From Streptomyces violaceoruber (GTDB lineage Bacteria > Actinomycetota > Actinomycetes > Streptomycetales > Streptomycetaceae), in the NCBI GenBank assembly GCA_000720805.1, contig JODI01000025.1, positions 1-64,000 of the forward strand: a stretch of 64,000 nucleotides of DNA, given 5' to 3'. The position numbers and the translations under genes were made by a program. Below the pieces are notes generated by a model. It was not told the origin of the DNA. It saw only the letters and a program-made list of their open reading frames with translations, and ran no database searches. Each line of letters begins with the position of its first letter. Positions within the stretch are counted from its first letter, which is position 1. Positions 9,404-16,924 of this stretch are shown here, piece by piece.

Positions 9404-9844
9404 CTACCCGGCCGAAGGGGAGGCGCCGGACGACAGCCCTTCCTCGATGGTGCCGCCGAGCTTCGCGCGTGCCGCTTCCATGGCCGAGCGCGGCGTCGCC
9501 GACAGCACCCACCGCTTGCCGACGAGATACACGCCGCCGTACATCTGCGAGACGTCGAGCCACTCGCGCTGGCCCTTGGCCGTGTCGAACGTGAGCAGCA
9601 CGTACTCGGCAGTGCCCGCCTTGCACACGCCCTGACGGTAGTCGAGGGTCTTCCCCGGGACCTTGGGCTTCCCGCAGTGGACCGCCGCGGCGAGCTGCTC
9701 CAGGGTCATCGGCTTCGCGCTGGGTGCGGTCTGCTCGCGGTCGACCCGTTCCTCGATCGTGGCGCCGGAGCATCCGGCGAGGAGGAGCGCCGCGGCGGTC
9801 ATGAGCGCCGGAGCGCTGAGCAGGCGGCGGAGGGGGCGGTGCAT
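9404..9844 (-). CDS. Putative lipoprotein
   Basis: 146 residues. The lipobox LLAGCSG follows a basic start and hydrophobic segment, giving a lipid-modified Cys near residue 24. The mature part has two Cys that could form a disulfide (VHCGKPK and GVCKAG), followed by EYVLLTFDTAKGQREWLDVSQ and GGVYLVGKRWVLSA, a pattern seen in small Streptomyces lipoproteins of unknown function. The ATG at 9844 has GGAG six bases upstream, better than an earlier in-frame start. Confidence 0.75.
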   Translation of the reverse strand: MHRPLRRLLSAPALMTAAALLLAGCSGATIEERVDREQTAPSAKPMTLEQLAAAVHCGKPKVPGKTLDYRQGVCKAGTAEYVLLTFDTAKGQREWLDVSQMYGGVYLVGKRWVLSATPRSAMEAARAKLGGTIEEGLSSGASPSAG

Positions 9845-9952
9845 CGGAACTCCAAACGCGGGACAGGGGGACGGTCCGTCCATCGGATGTACGGGACGGA
9901 CCTGCCCGCTGTTCACGCCCCACGGCCGGCCGGGCCGCGAACGTCCGGCCGG

Positions 9953-11071
9953 CTACCAGCGCAGGGGCAGACCGGCGAGGAAGCGGTGCAGCAGACCGGA
10001 GATGATCCGGTGGTCGTTCAGGGAGGGGTGCCAGTCGCAGCCGAGGCGATCCAGGCCGGGATCGTCGTAGTGCCAGTGGCGCACCCGGTCGTCCCCGCGC
10101 CGGTTGCGCTCCTGGACGACGCGCTGCGCGCTCCGGGTGAAATCGTCCGTGTCGGAGAGGTACGTGGAGCTGACCACGAGGAAGGTCCTGGGCCCGTACC
10201 GGGCGCGCAGCCGGTCGAGGAAGCCGTGAAAGGCCGCCTGGTAGGCGGCGGTCAGCTGCTCCCGCGTGGCCCAGCGTTCTCCGGGGTTCAGGGGCGTGGA
10301 GAAGTCGTTGATGCCCAGGCCGATCACGACGACCTGTGGACGCCAGCCGGGCGGTCGCCGCCAGACATCGCCCTCGATGTTCAGCAGCGCCCGCTCGTAG
10401 TAGGTGCGGAAGTCGGTGCCGGGGTCGCCGCCGTTGTAGTTGCGGACCATGCCGCGGCCGGAGAAGGCGTTGAGCTGGTGGTCGGCGTCGAGACGGCGGG
10501 CGGTGAGGGCGCCGAAGGCGAGGTCGGCGTTGCTGTTCCGGTTGACTCCGCCGTTGCTCGAACAGTCACGCGTGGTCGAGACGTTCCCGTAGCCGGCGGT
10601 GAAGGAGTCGCCGATGAATTCGATCTGTCTGCTCCGCGCGCGGGGCGCGGCGAGGACGGCTCCTCCGGGAGCGGCGACGAAACCGGCGAACCGGCCCGTG
10701 GCCCAGGGACTCTCGGTCCGCTTGACGAGCCGCACGCCGTGCTCGGCGTCCGGGAGGCCGCCGACCCGGAAGGTGGTGCGCCCCGGGGTCACCAGCGTGG
10801 CCACGGTCGTTTCGTCGATCTGTACGTCGTAGTCGTTGTCGGCGTCATCGAGGGCGATGCCGACCCCGGTCCCGCGGAAGCGCCCCTCGAAGGAGACGCC
10901 GGGCCAGCTGTACTCCACCGATGACCCGTCGGCCGATCTGCGCACCCGGCCCACCGTGTGGAACCGGAGGCTCGCGCCGGACGCCCGCGAGGGCGACGCG
11001 ACGGCGGTGGCGGTCCCCGCGACGGCGGCGGTGACGAACGTCCTTCGGGACAAACGACCAGGCGTGTGCAT
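9953..11071 (-). CDS. Tat-exported SGNH/GDSL esterase, CE2-like
   Basis: 372 residues. A Tat signal (LSRRTFVTAAVAG) leads into an N-terminal beta-sandwich (about 35-140) and then an SGNH hydrolase domain. Catalytic blocks are visible: IEFIGDSFTAGYGN (nucleophile Ser), a GRGM oxyanion segment, GINDF (Asn block) and DWHPS (Asp-His). A jelly-roll domain before SGNH is the architecture of carbohydrate esterase family 2, which deacetylates xylan or glucomannan. AAGGA precedes the start. The exact CebR-type operator about 55 bases upstream supports a role in cellulose or hemicellulose use. Confidence 0.85.
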   Translation of the reverse strand: MHTPGRLSRRTFVTAAVAGTATAVASPSRASGASLRFHTVGRVRRSADGSSVEYSWPGVSFEGRFRGTGVGIALDDADNDYDVQIDETTVATLVTPGRTTFRVGGLPDAEHGVRLVKRTESPWATGRFAGFVAAPGGAVLAAPRARSRQIEFIGDSFTAGYGNVSTTRDCSSNGGVNRNSNADLAFGALTARRLDADHQLNAFSGRGMVRNYNGGDPGTDFRTYYERALLNIEGDVWRRPPGWRPQVVVIGLGINDFSTPLNPGERWATREQLTAAYQAAFHGFLDRLRARYGPRTFLVVSSTYLSDTDDFTRSAQRVVQERNRRGDDRVRHWHYDDPGLDRLGCDWHPSLNDHRIISGLLHRFLAGLPLRW

Positions 11072-11120
11072 ACGGCCATCCTTTGACGGTGGTGGGATTT
11101 CCCCCGCGAACTTCCCCGTG

Positions 11121-11140
11121 CCTTGGGAGCGCTCCCAAGG
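11121..11140. promoter_or_regulatory. CebR-type operator (cellobiose-responsive LacI-family repressor site)
   Basis: The perfect 14-base palindrome TGGGAGCGCTCCCA lies at 11124-11137, and symmetry extends to all 20 bases of 11121-11140. This 14-mer is the known binding sequence of CebR, the repressor of the cellulose/cellooligosaccharide regulon in Streptomyces. It lies about 55 bases upstream of the CE2-like esterase start, where a repressor would block transcription. It could also touch a promoter for the rightward kinase gene, but that start is about 270 bases away. Confidence 0.85.
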
Positions 11141-11411
11141 CGGACCGGTGCTTCGAAAGTGGACGGCACGCACGCCTTCGTCAAGCCTTCGCGCAAGCAT
11201 CTCCCGCCGTCGACGGCCCGCGCCGTCCTGAGCCCTCGTGAGATCGTGGGCTGCCCGGGCCCGCAGCGCCGGTGCCACGGACGTCGGGGCGCCGAGCCGA
11301 CGGGACGTACCGACCATGGAGGGGGAGGTGGGGCAGGTACCCGAAGCACGTGGGGAGACCGACGGCGTCGTGCACGCGGAACGCGAACCCCCGGGGACCA
11401 CCCGACGCATC

Positions 11412-12869
11412 ATGAACGCGACCCGACGAACGACCATCGAGGCGGGACAAGCCGGTTCCGACACCGCTGTCCGGTCGGCCCGGCATCTGGCCCGGCTGGC
11501 GGTGCTCTGTGTCGCCGGTGCCGTCGCGGCGGTGGCGGCGGGCACCGGATCCGGTCGATGGCTGTTTCTGCTGCTCGGCCTCGCCGGACTCGCCCTGACC
11601 GGCGCGGGCATCTGGTGGGCCCTGGCCCACCGGGGAGTCGCCCGTCTGCTCGGTGCCCTGCTGGCGCTGGCCGCGCCCGTCTGTGTCCTCGCGCTGTACG
11701 CCGTCTCGGGTCTGTGGGTGGCGGCGGTGACGGCGCTCGCCCTGTGGGCCGCGGGACTGGCCTGCGCCAGGAGCGCGCTGCGCCGCCTGCGCAAACCGCA
11801 CGGCATGCACACCCGGTCGGTCCGGCCGCCCCGCCGCCCGGTAATGATCATGAACCCGCGTTCCGGGGGCGGCAAGGTCGCTCAGCACTCCCTCGTGGAG
11901 CGGGCCGAGGCGCTGGGCGCCCGCGTGGTCCTGCTCGACCTGGAGGCCGACCCGGATCCGGTGGCCCTGGCGCGGCGGGCCGTGGCCGAGGGCGCCGACC
12001 TGCTCGGCGTGGCGGGCGGCGACGGCACGCAGGCCCTGGTGGCGCAGGTGGCCGCCGAGCACGGTGTGCCCTTCCTGGTCGTGGCCGCCGGGACCCGCAA
12101 CCACTTCGCGATGGACCTCGGTCTGGACCGGGACGACCCGGCCGCCGGCCTGGACGCCCTCTCGGACGGTGTGGAGATCCGCGTCGACCTGGGCGAGGTG
12201 GCCGGCCGGCCGTTCGTCAACACCGTGTCGTTCGGGACGTACGCGGAGATCGTGCAGAGCCCCGACTACCGCGACGCCAAGGCGGCCACCGCGCTCGACC
12301 ACCTGCCGGACCTGCTGGTCGGCGACGCCGTCACCCCGTTGGACATCCGGGCGGACGACGAGCCGCTGCCCGCCCCGCAGACATTGCTGGTCAGCAACAA
12401 CGCCTACGCCCGGGCCGACCCGCTGGGCGGCGGACGCAGACCGCGGCTCGACTCAGGCACGCTCGGGGTGATCGCCGTCCGCGTGGACGGCCCCGCGCAG
12501 GCCGCCGAACTGGCGCTGCGGGGCGAACGGGCCAGCGGCATCACCGTGCTGACGGCGCGGCGCGTGGTCGTCGAGGCCGACCAGGAGGTGATCCCGGTGG
12601 CCGTCGACGGTGAAGCCCTCACGCTGCCTCCGCCGGTGGTGTGCACCGTGCGGCCCCGTGTCCTGCGCGTACGGGTGCCCAGACACCGTCCCGGCGCCCC
12701 GTACGTCGCACCGTCCGTGGACTGGCGGCGCGTCGTCCGCCTCGCCCTCGGCGGGACCCCCAGCCCCTTCCACCGCGTCCACCAGAACCAGAAGCAGAAC
12801 CAGAAGCAGAACCAGAAGCAGAACCAGAAGCAGAACCAGAGCCGGAACCAGGAGCAGAGCGATGCTTGA
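11412..12869 (+). CDS. Diacylglycerol/lipid kinase family protein with N-terminal membrane segments
   Basis: About 485 residues. Four hydrophobic segments (about residues 25-120) are followed by a DAGK catalytic domain: MIMNPRSGGGK near residue 150, GVAGGDGTQALVAQV (the GGDGT nucleotide motif) and AAGTRNHFAMDLGLD. The family phosphorylates diacylglycerol or sphingoid-like lipids, or takes part in phosphatidylinositol-type synthesis. The C-terminus ends in a Asn-Gln-Lys-Gln repeat encoded by a 12-base tandem repeat. The ATG at 11412 is a conservative start; 11316 is also possible. Its end overlaps the PAP2 gene by 8 bases. Confidence 0.83.
   Translation: MNATRRTTIEAGQAGSDTAVRSARHLARLAVLCVAGAVAAVAAGTGSGRWLFLLLGLAGLALTGAGIWWALAHRGVARLLGALLALAAPVCVLALYAVSGLWVAAVTALALWAAGLACARSALRRLRKPHGMHTRSVRPPRRPVMIMNPRSGGGKVAQHSLVERAEALGARVVLLDLEADPDPVALARRAVAEGADLLGVAGGDGTQALVAQVAAEHGVPFLVVAAGTRNHFAMDLGLDRDDPAAGLDALSDGVEIRVDLGEVAGRPFVNTVSFGTYAEIVQSPDYRDAKAATALDHLPDLLVGDAVTPLDIRADDEPLPAPQTLLVSNNAYARADPLGGGRRPRLDSGTLGVIAVRVDGPAQAAELALRGERASGITVLTARRVVVEADQEVIPVAVDGEALTLPPPVVCTVRPRVLRVRVPRHRPGAPYVAPSVDWRRVVRLALGGTPSPFHRVHQNQKQNQKQNQKQNQKQNQSRNQEQSDA
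12786..12857 (+). repeat. 12-base in-frame tandem repeat encoding (NQKQ)n
   Basis: Unit AACCAGAAGCAG: four exact copies at 12786-12833, then two degenerate copies to 12857. It forms the hydrophilic C-terminal tail of the lipid kinase. Twelve-base units keep frame, so copy number could vary without disrupting the gene. Confidence 0.95.
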
Positions 12870-13437
12870 CCGTCCGTCGCCCGAACACCGGGACCAGCGA
12901 GACCTGATGCGCGATCTCGCCGCCCTCGACCAGGCGCTCTACGAGGCCGTCACGGTCACCAGGACACCCACGCTGGACTCCGCCCTGCGGCGGCTGTCCG
13001 CGGCGGCGGACCACTCCAAGATCTCCTTCGTGGCCGCCGGGCTCCTGGCTCTGCGCCCCGGCCGGCCGCGCCGAGCCGCGGTGCTCGGCCTCGCGGCCAT
13101 CGGTGTCGCCTCGACGACCGCGAACCTGCTGGGCAAGCGCCTCGTCCGCCGTCCGCGTCCCCACCGCGCCGAGGACTCGCCGTTCCCGGGGCGGCACGTG
13201 CCCATGCCCGCCTCCGCGTCCTTCCCCTCGGGCCACACGGCCTCGGCCGTCGCCTTCGCCGCGGCCGTCGGGCCCGCCTTCCCGGCCGCCACGGTGCCGC
13301 TCGGCCTGCTGGCCTGCGCGGTGGGCTACTCGCGGATCCACACCGGCGTGCACTATCCGGGTGATGTCATCGCCGGCGCACTGCTGGGAACGGGCGCGGC
13401 GGCCGCGGTCCTCGCCGCCGCCCACTGGGACGACTGA
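12862..13437 (+). CDS. PAP2 family phosphatase (phosphatidic acid phosphatase type)
   Basis: 191 residues with all three PAP2 signature blocks: KRLVRRPRP (KX6RP), PSGHTAS and SRIHTGVHYPGD (SRX5HX3D), so an active enzyme is expected. Several hydrophobic helices place it in the membrane. It should dephosphorylate phosphatidic acid, undecaprenyl pyrophosphate or a related lipid. The ATG overlaps the kinase gene stop (shared ATGCTTGA) with GGAG upstream. A kinase and a phosphatase acting on similar lipids and translationally coupled suggests they work in the same pathway. Confidence 0.9.
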   Translation: MLDRPSPEHRDQRDLMRDLAALDQALYEAVTVTRTPTLDSALRRLSAAADHSKISFVAAGLLALRPGRPRRAAVLGLAAIGVASTTANLLGKRLVRRPRPHRAEDSPFPGRHVPMPASASFPSGHTASAVAFAAAVGPAFPAATVPLGLLACAVGYSRIHTGVHYPGDVIAGALLGTGAAAAVLAAAHWDD

Positions 13438-13822
13438 CCCCGCATCACTCCCCGCGACGTGCCGGCCGACCCCGACCTCGGTGTGACTTTTGGAGGCTGA
13501 GGGGGGAGCCGTGTTTGACTGATGCCCATGCCTGCCGCCGGTACCAGCACGAAGAGCGACGAACGACGTCGGACCATCATGGCCGCAGCGGTCGAGCCGT
13601 GGGCGCACCTCCTCACCGCTCGGTGACCAGTTCACTCACTGGGGCGAGGCAGCGGGGCGAGGCGGACGGCGTCTGGCTGATTCCGAGGCCTATCGGTCTG
13701 GTCCTGGGCCCGGTCCTGCTGGACTCCGTCGCGTGTCCCGGTCAGGTGCCGCTTCCGTCCCGTGCGCCCTGGCACGCCCCGAGGCGGTCCGCACTGGACG
13801 CGGGCGTCCGCCGGGGTGCGGT
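13438..13822. other. Gap between PAP2 gene and Tat-exported protein gene
   Basis: No supported gene. One 34-codon open frame (13522-13626, + strand) begins MPMPAAGTS and is coding-like in base use, but the nearest purine-rich site (GGGGGGAG) is about 14 bases from its start and no family is recognised. The two flanking genes converge here, yet no strong hairpin stands out. Confidence 0.3.
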
Positions 13823-15214
13823 TCAGTTGCGCAGCGGGTTGGCGCGTGCCGCCGCCAGCAGATACCAGGCGGTGGCCCCCGCGTGCCGGTACGGGTAGTA
13901 GCCGAACCCGAAACCGGTGTCGAGGGGGCTGCTCGCCGAGACGACTCCCGAGCGCTCGGGAAGGGCCCTGCCGCCGACGGTCTGGCCGCCGCCGAGCAGG
14001 TCCTGGGCGCGCTCGACGGAGGCGATCAGTCGCTGGGCCCGCGTCGCGTCGCCGGGGGCGTGCCGGGTCCGCAGGGCGAGCGCCAGGTGCGCCGTCCCCT
14101 CGAACCAGACGCCGTGGCGGTCGGGCTTCGGCTGGCCGTCGGCGATCGGGGCGTCCTCGTTCGCCGTCAGGCCGGCCGAACTGAAGGTGACTCCCGCGTA
14201 CGACTGGCCCGCGGGCACCGTGCTGTTGCGACGGTCGGCCGTGTCCAGCACGGCCAGTGCGCTCGCGGCCCAGTCCAGGGACCGGGCGTGGGCGGGTGAG
14301 GAGAGGGCGAGGTGGGTCCAGGTCTGGGTGTCCTCGGGGACGGGCGACTTGTTGACGGTCACGCCGTCGTTGGTGCCGGTGTAGAAGAAGCCGCCGGACG
14401 GCTCCCACATCTTCAGGACGAAGGCCTCGGCCCGCGCGCTCCGCTCCCGCCACACCCCGTCCCCGGTGAGGTGGGCGAGCTGACCGAACAGGGCGATCAG
14501 GTCGGTGTTGTGCTCGGTGGAGGTGAAGGGCAGCCTCTGATCGGCCCCGTCGACTCCGAACTTGTAGCCGCCGAGCGGTTCGTCGGTACGGCCGACCCGC
14601 TCGATCCACTCACCGATCCGCACGGCGCCGGTGAGGAAGCGACGCTCACCGGTCCGGCGGGCGAGCGCGCCGAGCGCGATACCGGCCCACGCCATGTCAC
14701 CGACGGCGGTGCCGGTGAAGCCGAACTGGGTGCCGACGTTGGCCGTACCGTCCGCCCGCACGAACCCGTCCGGCTGGGGTGAACCGTCGTAGAAGGTGTA
14801 CGGCCCCACGTTGTAGGCCTGACGCAGTCTCCCGTCGTCGTGGCCGGGGTCGTGCGTCTGGGCGTAGACAAGCGCGTCACCGAGCGCCGCCGCCCGCGAG
14901 AGCCCCTCCTCGGTACGGGACGCGAGATGGGCCAGGATCACCAGGGCGTTGTCGTAGGTGAACGCGGTACTGAACAGGCTGGCCTGGTCGGTGTAGCTCT
15001 GGACCAGCCGGACCGGGCCGTGGTCCGGATAGGCGTCCATGGCGGCGGCGAGGTAGGCATACGCCCGCCGCGGCGCGGAGGGTGCGCCCGCGGACCGGCC
15101 TCCCGTCGCCAGAGCCGTACCGGAACCGGTCGCGGTGAGGAGCGTCGCGCCGACACCTGCTCCGGCTCCGAGGAGTGCGCGACGGCTGAATCCCGGGCCT
15201 TGGCTGCCGGTCAT
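13823..15214 (-). CDS. Tat-exported protein with alpha/alpha-barrel (six-hairpin glycosidase-like) features
   Basis: 463 residues. The Tat signal FSRRALLGAGAGVGATLL is preceded by GAGGAG just before the ATG. The mature part is helical and repeated in pattern (YDNALVILAHL, GDMAWAGIALGALARRTG, TEHNTDLIALFGQLAHLTG, HGVWFEGTAHLALALR, TGFGFGYYPYRHAGATAWYLLAA), resembling six-hairpin glycosidase-like folds in which Trp, Asp and Glu line a central cleft. It is often annotated only as a Tat-signal protein. A carbohydrate-related role is inference from fold-like features; I cannot name catalytic residues. Confidence 0.72.
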   Translation of the reverse strand: MTGSQGPGFSRRALLGAGAGVGATLLTATGSGTALATGGRSAGAPSAPRRAYAYLAAAMDAYPDHGPVRLVQSYTDQASLFSTAFTYDNALVILAHLASRTEEGLSRAAALGDALVYAQTHDPGHDDGRLRQAYNVGPYTFYDGSPQPDGFVRADGTANVGTQFGFTGTAVGDMAWAGIALGALARRTGERRFLTGAVRIGEWIERVGRTDEPLGGYKFGVDGADQRLPFTSTEHNTDLIALFGQLAHLTGDGVWRERSARAEAFVLKMWEPSGGFFYTGTNDGVTVNKSPVPEDTQTWTHLALSSPAHARSLDWAASALAVLDTADRRNSTVPAGQSYAGVTFSSAGLTANEDAPIADGQPKPDRHGVWFEGTAHLALALRTRHAPGDATRAQRLIASVERAQDLLGGGQTVGGRALPERSGVVSASSPLDTGFGFGYYPYRHAGATAWYLLAAARANPLRN

Positions 15215-15380
15215 GAGTCTCCTCGAAGGTGCGGGTCAGGCGAGGTGGGGGAGGCGTACGGCAAGCGTGAGAGCGTTCTCGGGAGCGCGGGCTCATTCTG
15301 CTGGCGCGCGTGGTTCCGGTCAACGTCTGTGCTCTTTGGGACAGTTGGTTGTCCGTCACACGCGGCGCGAGGCGCGTGCC

Positions 15381-15447
15381 GGGGCCTCTCACCCCTGCCC
15401 CGGGCAGGGGTGAGGCCCCGACGCCGCCGTGCGGACGTCGGGGCCTC
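15381..15447. terminator. Two overlapping, mutually exclusive hairpins
   Basis: Hairpin A (15381-15419) pairs GGGGCC plus TCACCCCTGCCC with its complement, with a 2-base bulge. Hairpin B (15412-15447) pairs GAGGCCCCGACG with CGTCGGGGCCTC perfectly around a 12-base loop. They share bases 15412-15419, so only one can form at full length. The element follows the small secreted peptide gene (leftward) and precedes the next leftward gene. Confidence 0.75.
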
Positions 15448-15473
15448 CTCGATCTGCGTCGGTCGGCGGGCGC

Positions 15474-15662
15474 CTACTGGTAGCAGGGGCTCCCGCACTT
15501 GAGGGTGACGCTGTTCTCGTGGTGGCCGTCCACCGTCCGGACGGTGCCGGGATGGCGGCTGGTCTCCCACGGCATCGGCGCGGCCGCGGCGAGGGGCGCC
15601 AGGCCGCCCACTGCGGCGGCGGTCACCACCAGGACGGACGCGATGCGCTGGCGGATGTTCAT
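15474..15662 (-). CDS. Small secreted peptide (62 residues) ending in a two-Cys motif
   Basis: Signal peptide of about 28 residues (ending LAPLAAAAP) and a mature peptide of about 34 residues ending CGSPCYQ. The ATG is preceded by GAGGAG at 5-6 bases. The mature part is polar and ends with two Cys three residues apart, which could form a disulfide or bind a metal. No family recognised. A strong hairpin follows, so it is probably a single-gene transcript. Confidence 0.65.
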   Translation of the reverse strand: MNIRQRIASVLVVTAAAVGGLAPLAAAAPMPWETSRHPGTVRTVDGHHENSVTLKCGSPCYQ

Positions 15663-15732
15663 GGGTACTCCTCAGGTCGGCTGTCGGCAGGAACGCGCGG
15701 CGATCAGCGGGTGGGCAGGCCGAGGTCGGCGG

Positions 15733-15778
15733 CCGTGTGGTCGATGACTCCGTGTGGTCGACAAGTCCGTGCGGTCGA
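15733..15778. repeat. Three 12-base copies at 17-base spacing
   Basis: CCGTGTGGTCGA at 15733 and 15750, and CCGTGCGGTCGA at 15767, in the non-coding interval upstream of the small secreted peptide gene and downstream of the FAD-subunit gene. Regular spacing could be a regulator array or a chance expansion. Confidence 0.7.
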
Positions 15779-15905
15779 GGAGGAGGACGCGCCGCGCGTG
15801 CGGGCCGGTTTCAGGGGGAGCCCGCCGGGGGGCACGCGATCAGGCCGTGAGACGGCGACGGGGGAGGTCCGTGGCGCCGAGGTGATCGCCGTGTCGGCCC
15901 TCCGC

Positions 15906-16643
15906 TCAGCGAGGGAGGCCGGCCAGGAGCTCGCGGACGTGCCGGCGGACCACGGCCCGGCCGGGGGAGTGGAGGGTGCCGATGGCTGTGTCCTGCAGCA
16001 GGCCGACGACCTGGTCGGCATCGGCGCCGGTGTCGTACGGGACGCTGTCGTCGAGGACGTCGTAGCCGTCGCGGACGGCGACGCGGAGGTGGCGGAGCTG
16101 CCGCACGCCGTCGGCGTGCACGGCCGCGGCGACGACGAAGGGCGGCGGCCCGCCCGCTTCCCCGGCCTCCTTGCGGTACGCGCTGGCGATCGGCTCGCGC
16201 CACCGGAGGCCGAGCAGGAGGTGACGCTTGGCCAGCACCTCGGCGAGATCGGTCTCGCGCACTCCGTCGCTCTCCAGCACCACGGCACCGGCGTCCAGCA
16301 CCAGGGCCGCCGGCAGCAGGCAGCGCAGGGTGCTGCCGACGAGGTTGCCGCCGACCGTGGCGGTACGGCGCACGGCTCCGGTCCCCACGGTCGCGGCCGC
16401 CCGGCGCAGTACCTCCGGTACACGCTCGTCGATCTGGTGCAGCATCACCGCCGCGCCCAGCTCCTCGCGCCCGATGACGTTGGCCTCCGGCAGCCGGCGC
16501 AGCGACATGGCCTGTTCGGGGAACCCGTCCCGCTGCCAGGTGGCCCACACGAGAGTGGCACCGCCTATCGGTATCGCCCCCTCAGCCAGACACTCCTGCG
16601 CTTCGGACACGGACACGGGCAGACGCAACAGCACGGGAACCAC
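15906..16643 (-). CDS. FAD-binding subunit of a molybdo-hydroxylase (XDH/CO-dehydrogenase medium subunit-like)
   Basis: About 245 residues. IPIGGATLVW near the start and RRTATVGGNLVGSTLRC around residue 95 are the two FAD pyrophosphate-binding stretches of the molybdopterin dehydrogenase FAD domain, followed by a shortened C-terminal CODH-type domain. In xanthine or CO dehydrogenases this subunit passes electrons from [2Fe-2S] clusters to NAD or a quinone. Here no molybdopterin or iron-sulfur subunit gene is adjacent, so the partner is missing or elsewhere. GGAAGG precedes the chosen GTG; a TTG lies one codon earlier. Confidence 0.75.
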   Translation of the reverse strand: MVPVLLRLPVSVSEAQECLAEGAIPIGGATLVWATWQRDGFPEQAMSLRRLPEANVIGREELGAAVMLHQIDERVPEVLRRAAATVGTGAVRRTATVGGNLVGSTLRCLLPAALVLDAGAVVLESDGVRETDLAEVLAKRHLLLGLRWREPIASAYRKEAGEAGGPPPFVVAAAVHADGVRQLRHLRVAVRDGYDVLDDSVPYDTGADADQVVGLLQDTAIGTLHSPGRAVVRRHVRELLAGLPR

Positions 16644-16924
16644 CAACCCTTCCGGCGAGGTGGTGGCGGGGCAGGGAGGACCACACCTCGGCCATGATCA
16701 CGGACATGGCGCATTCTTCCCCCGCGGACGGGGGCGCGTGCAGGGCTCATCGCATCGTGCCGGGCGCCCCTCAGCTTCTCCTGACCGTGTCCCGCCGGGT
16801 GCGCGAGGGTGCAGCGGTGCAGCGGGTCGCCGGTCAATGGGAGTCAGCCGGAGGGTGGCCCCCGCCATCCTCGAGCTTCAACCGACTCGAAGGTCAACAC
16901 CGGTACGGTGCCTGTGATACTGGC

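Noticed and set aside
7394..10924. 1176-codon open frame on the + strand
   Set aside because: It is antisense to the transferase, lipoprotein and esterase genes and arises from high GC lacking stop codons; no domain is recognisable.
11072..11875. Upstream extension of the CE2-like esterase frame
   Set aside because: It would cover the CebR operator and the start of the divergent kinase; the ATG at 11071 has a ribosome-binding site and begins a Tat signal.
13522..13626. 34-codon small open frame after the PAP2 gene
   Set aside because: Coding-like base use but poor ribosome-binding site spacing and no recognisable relatives; left as part of the gap description.
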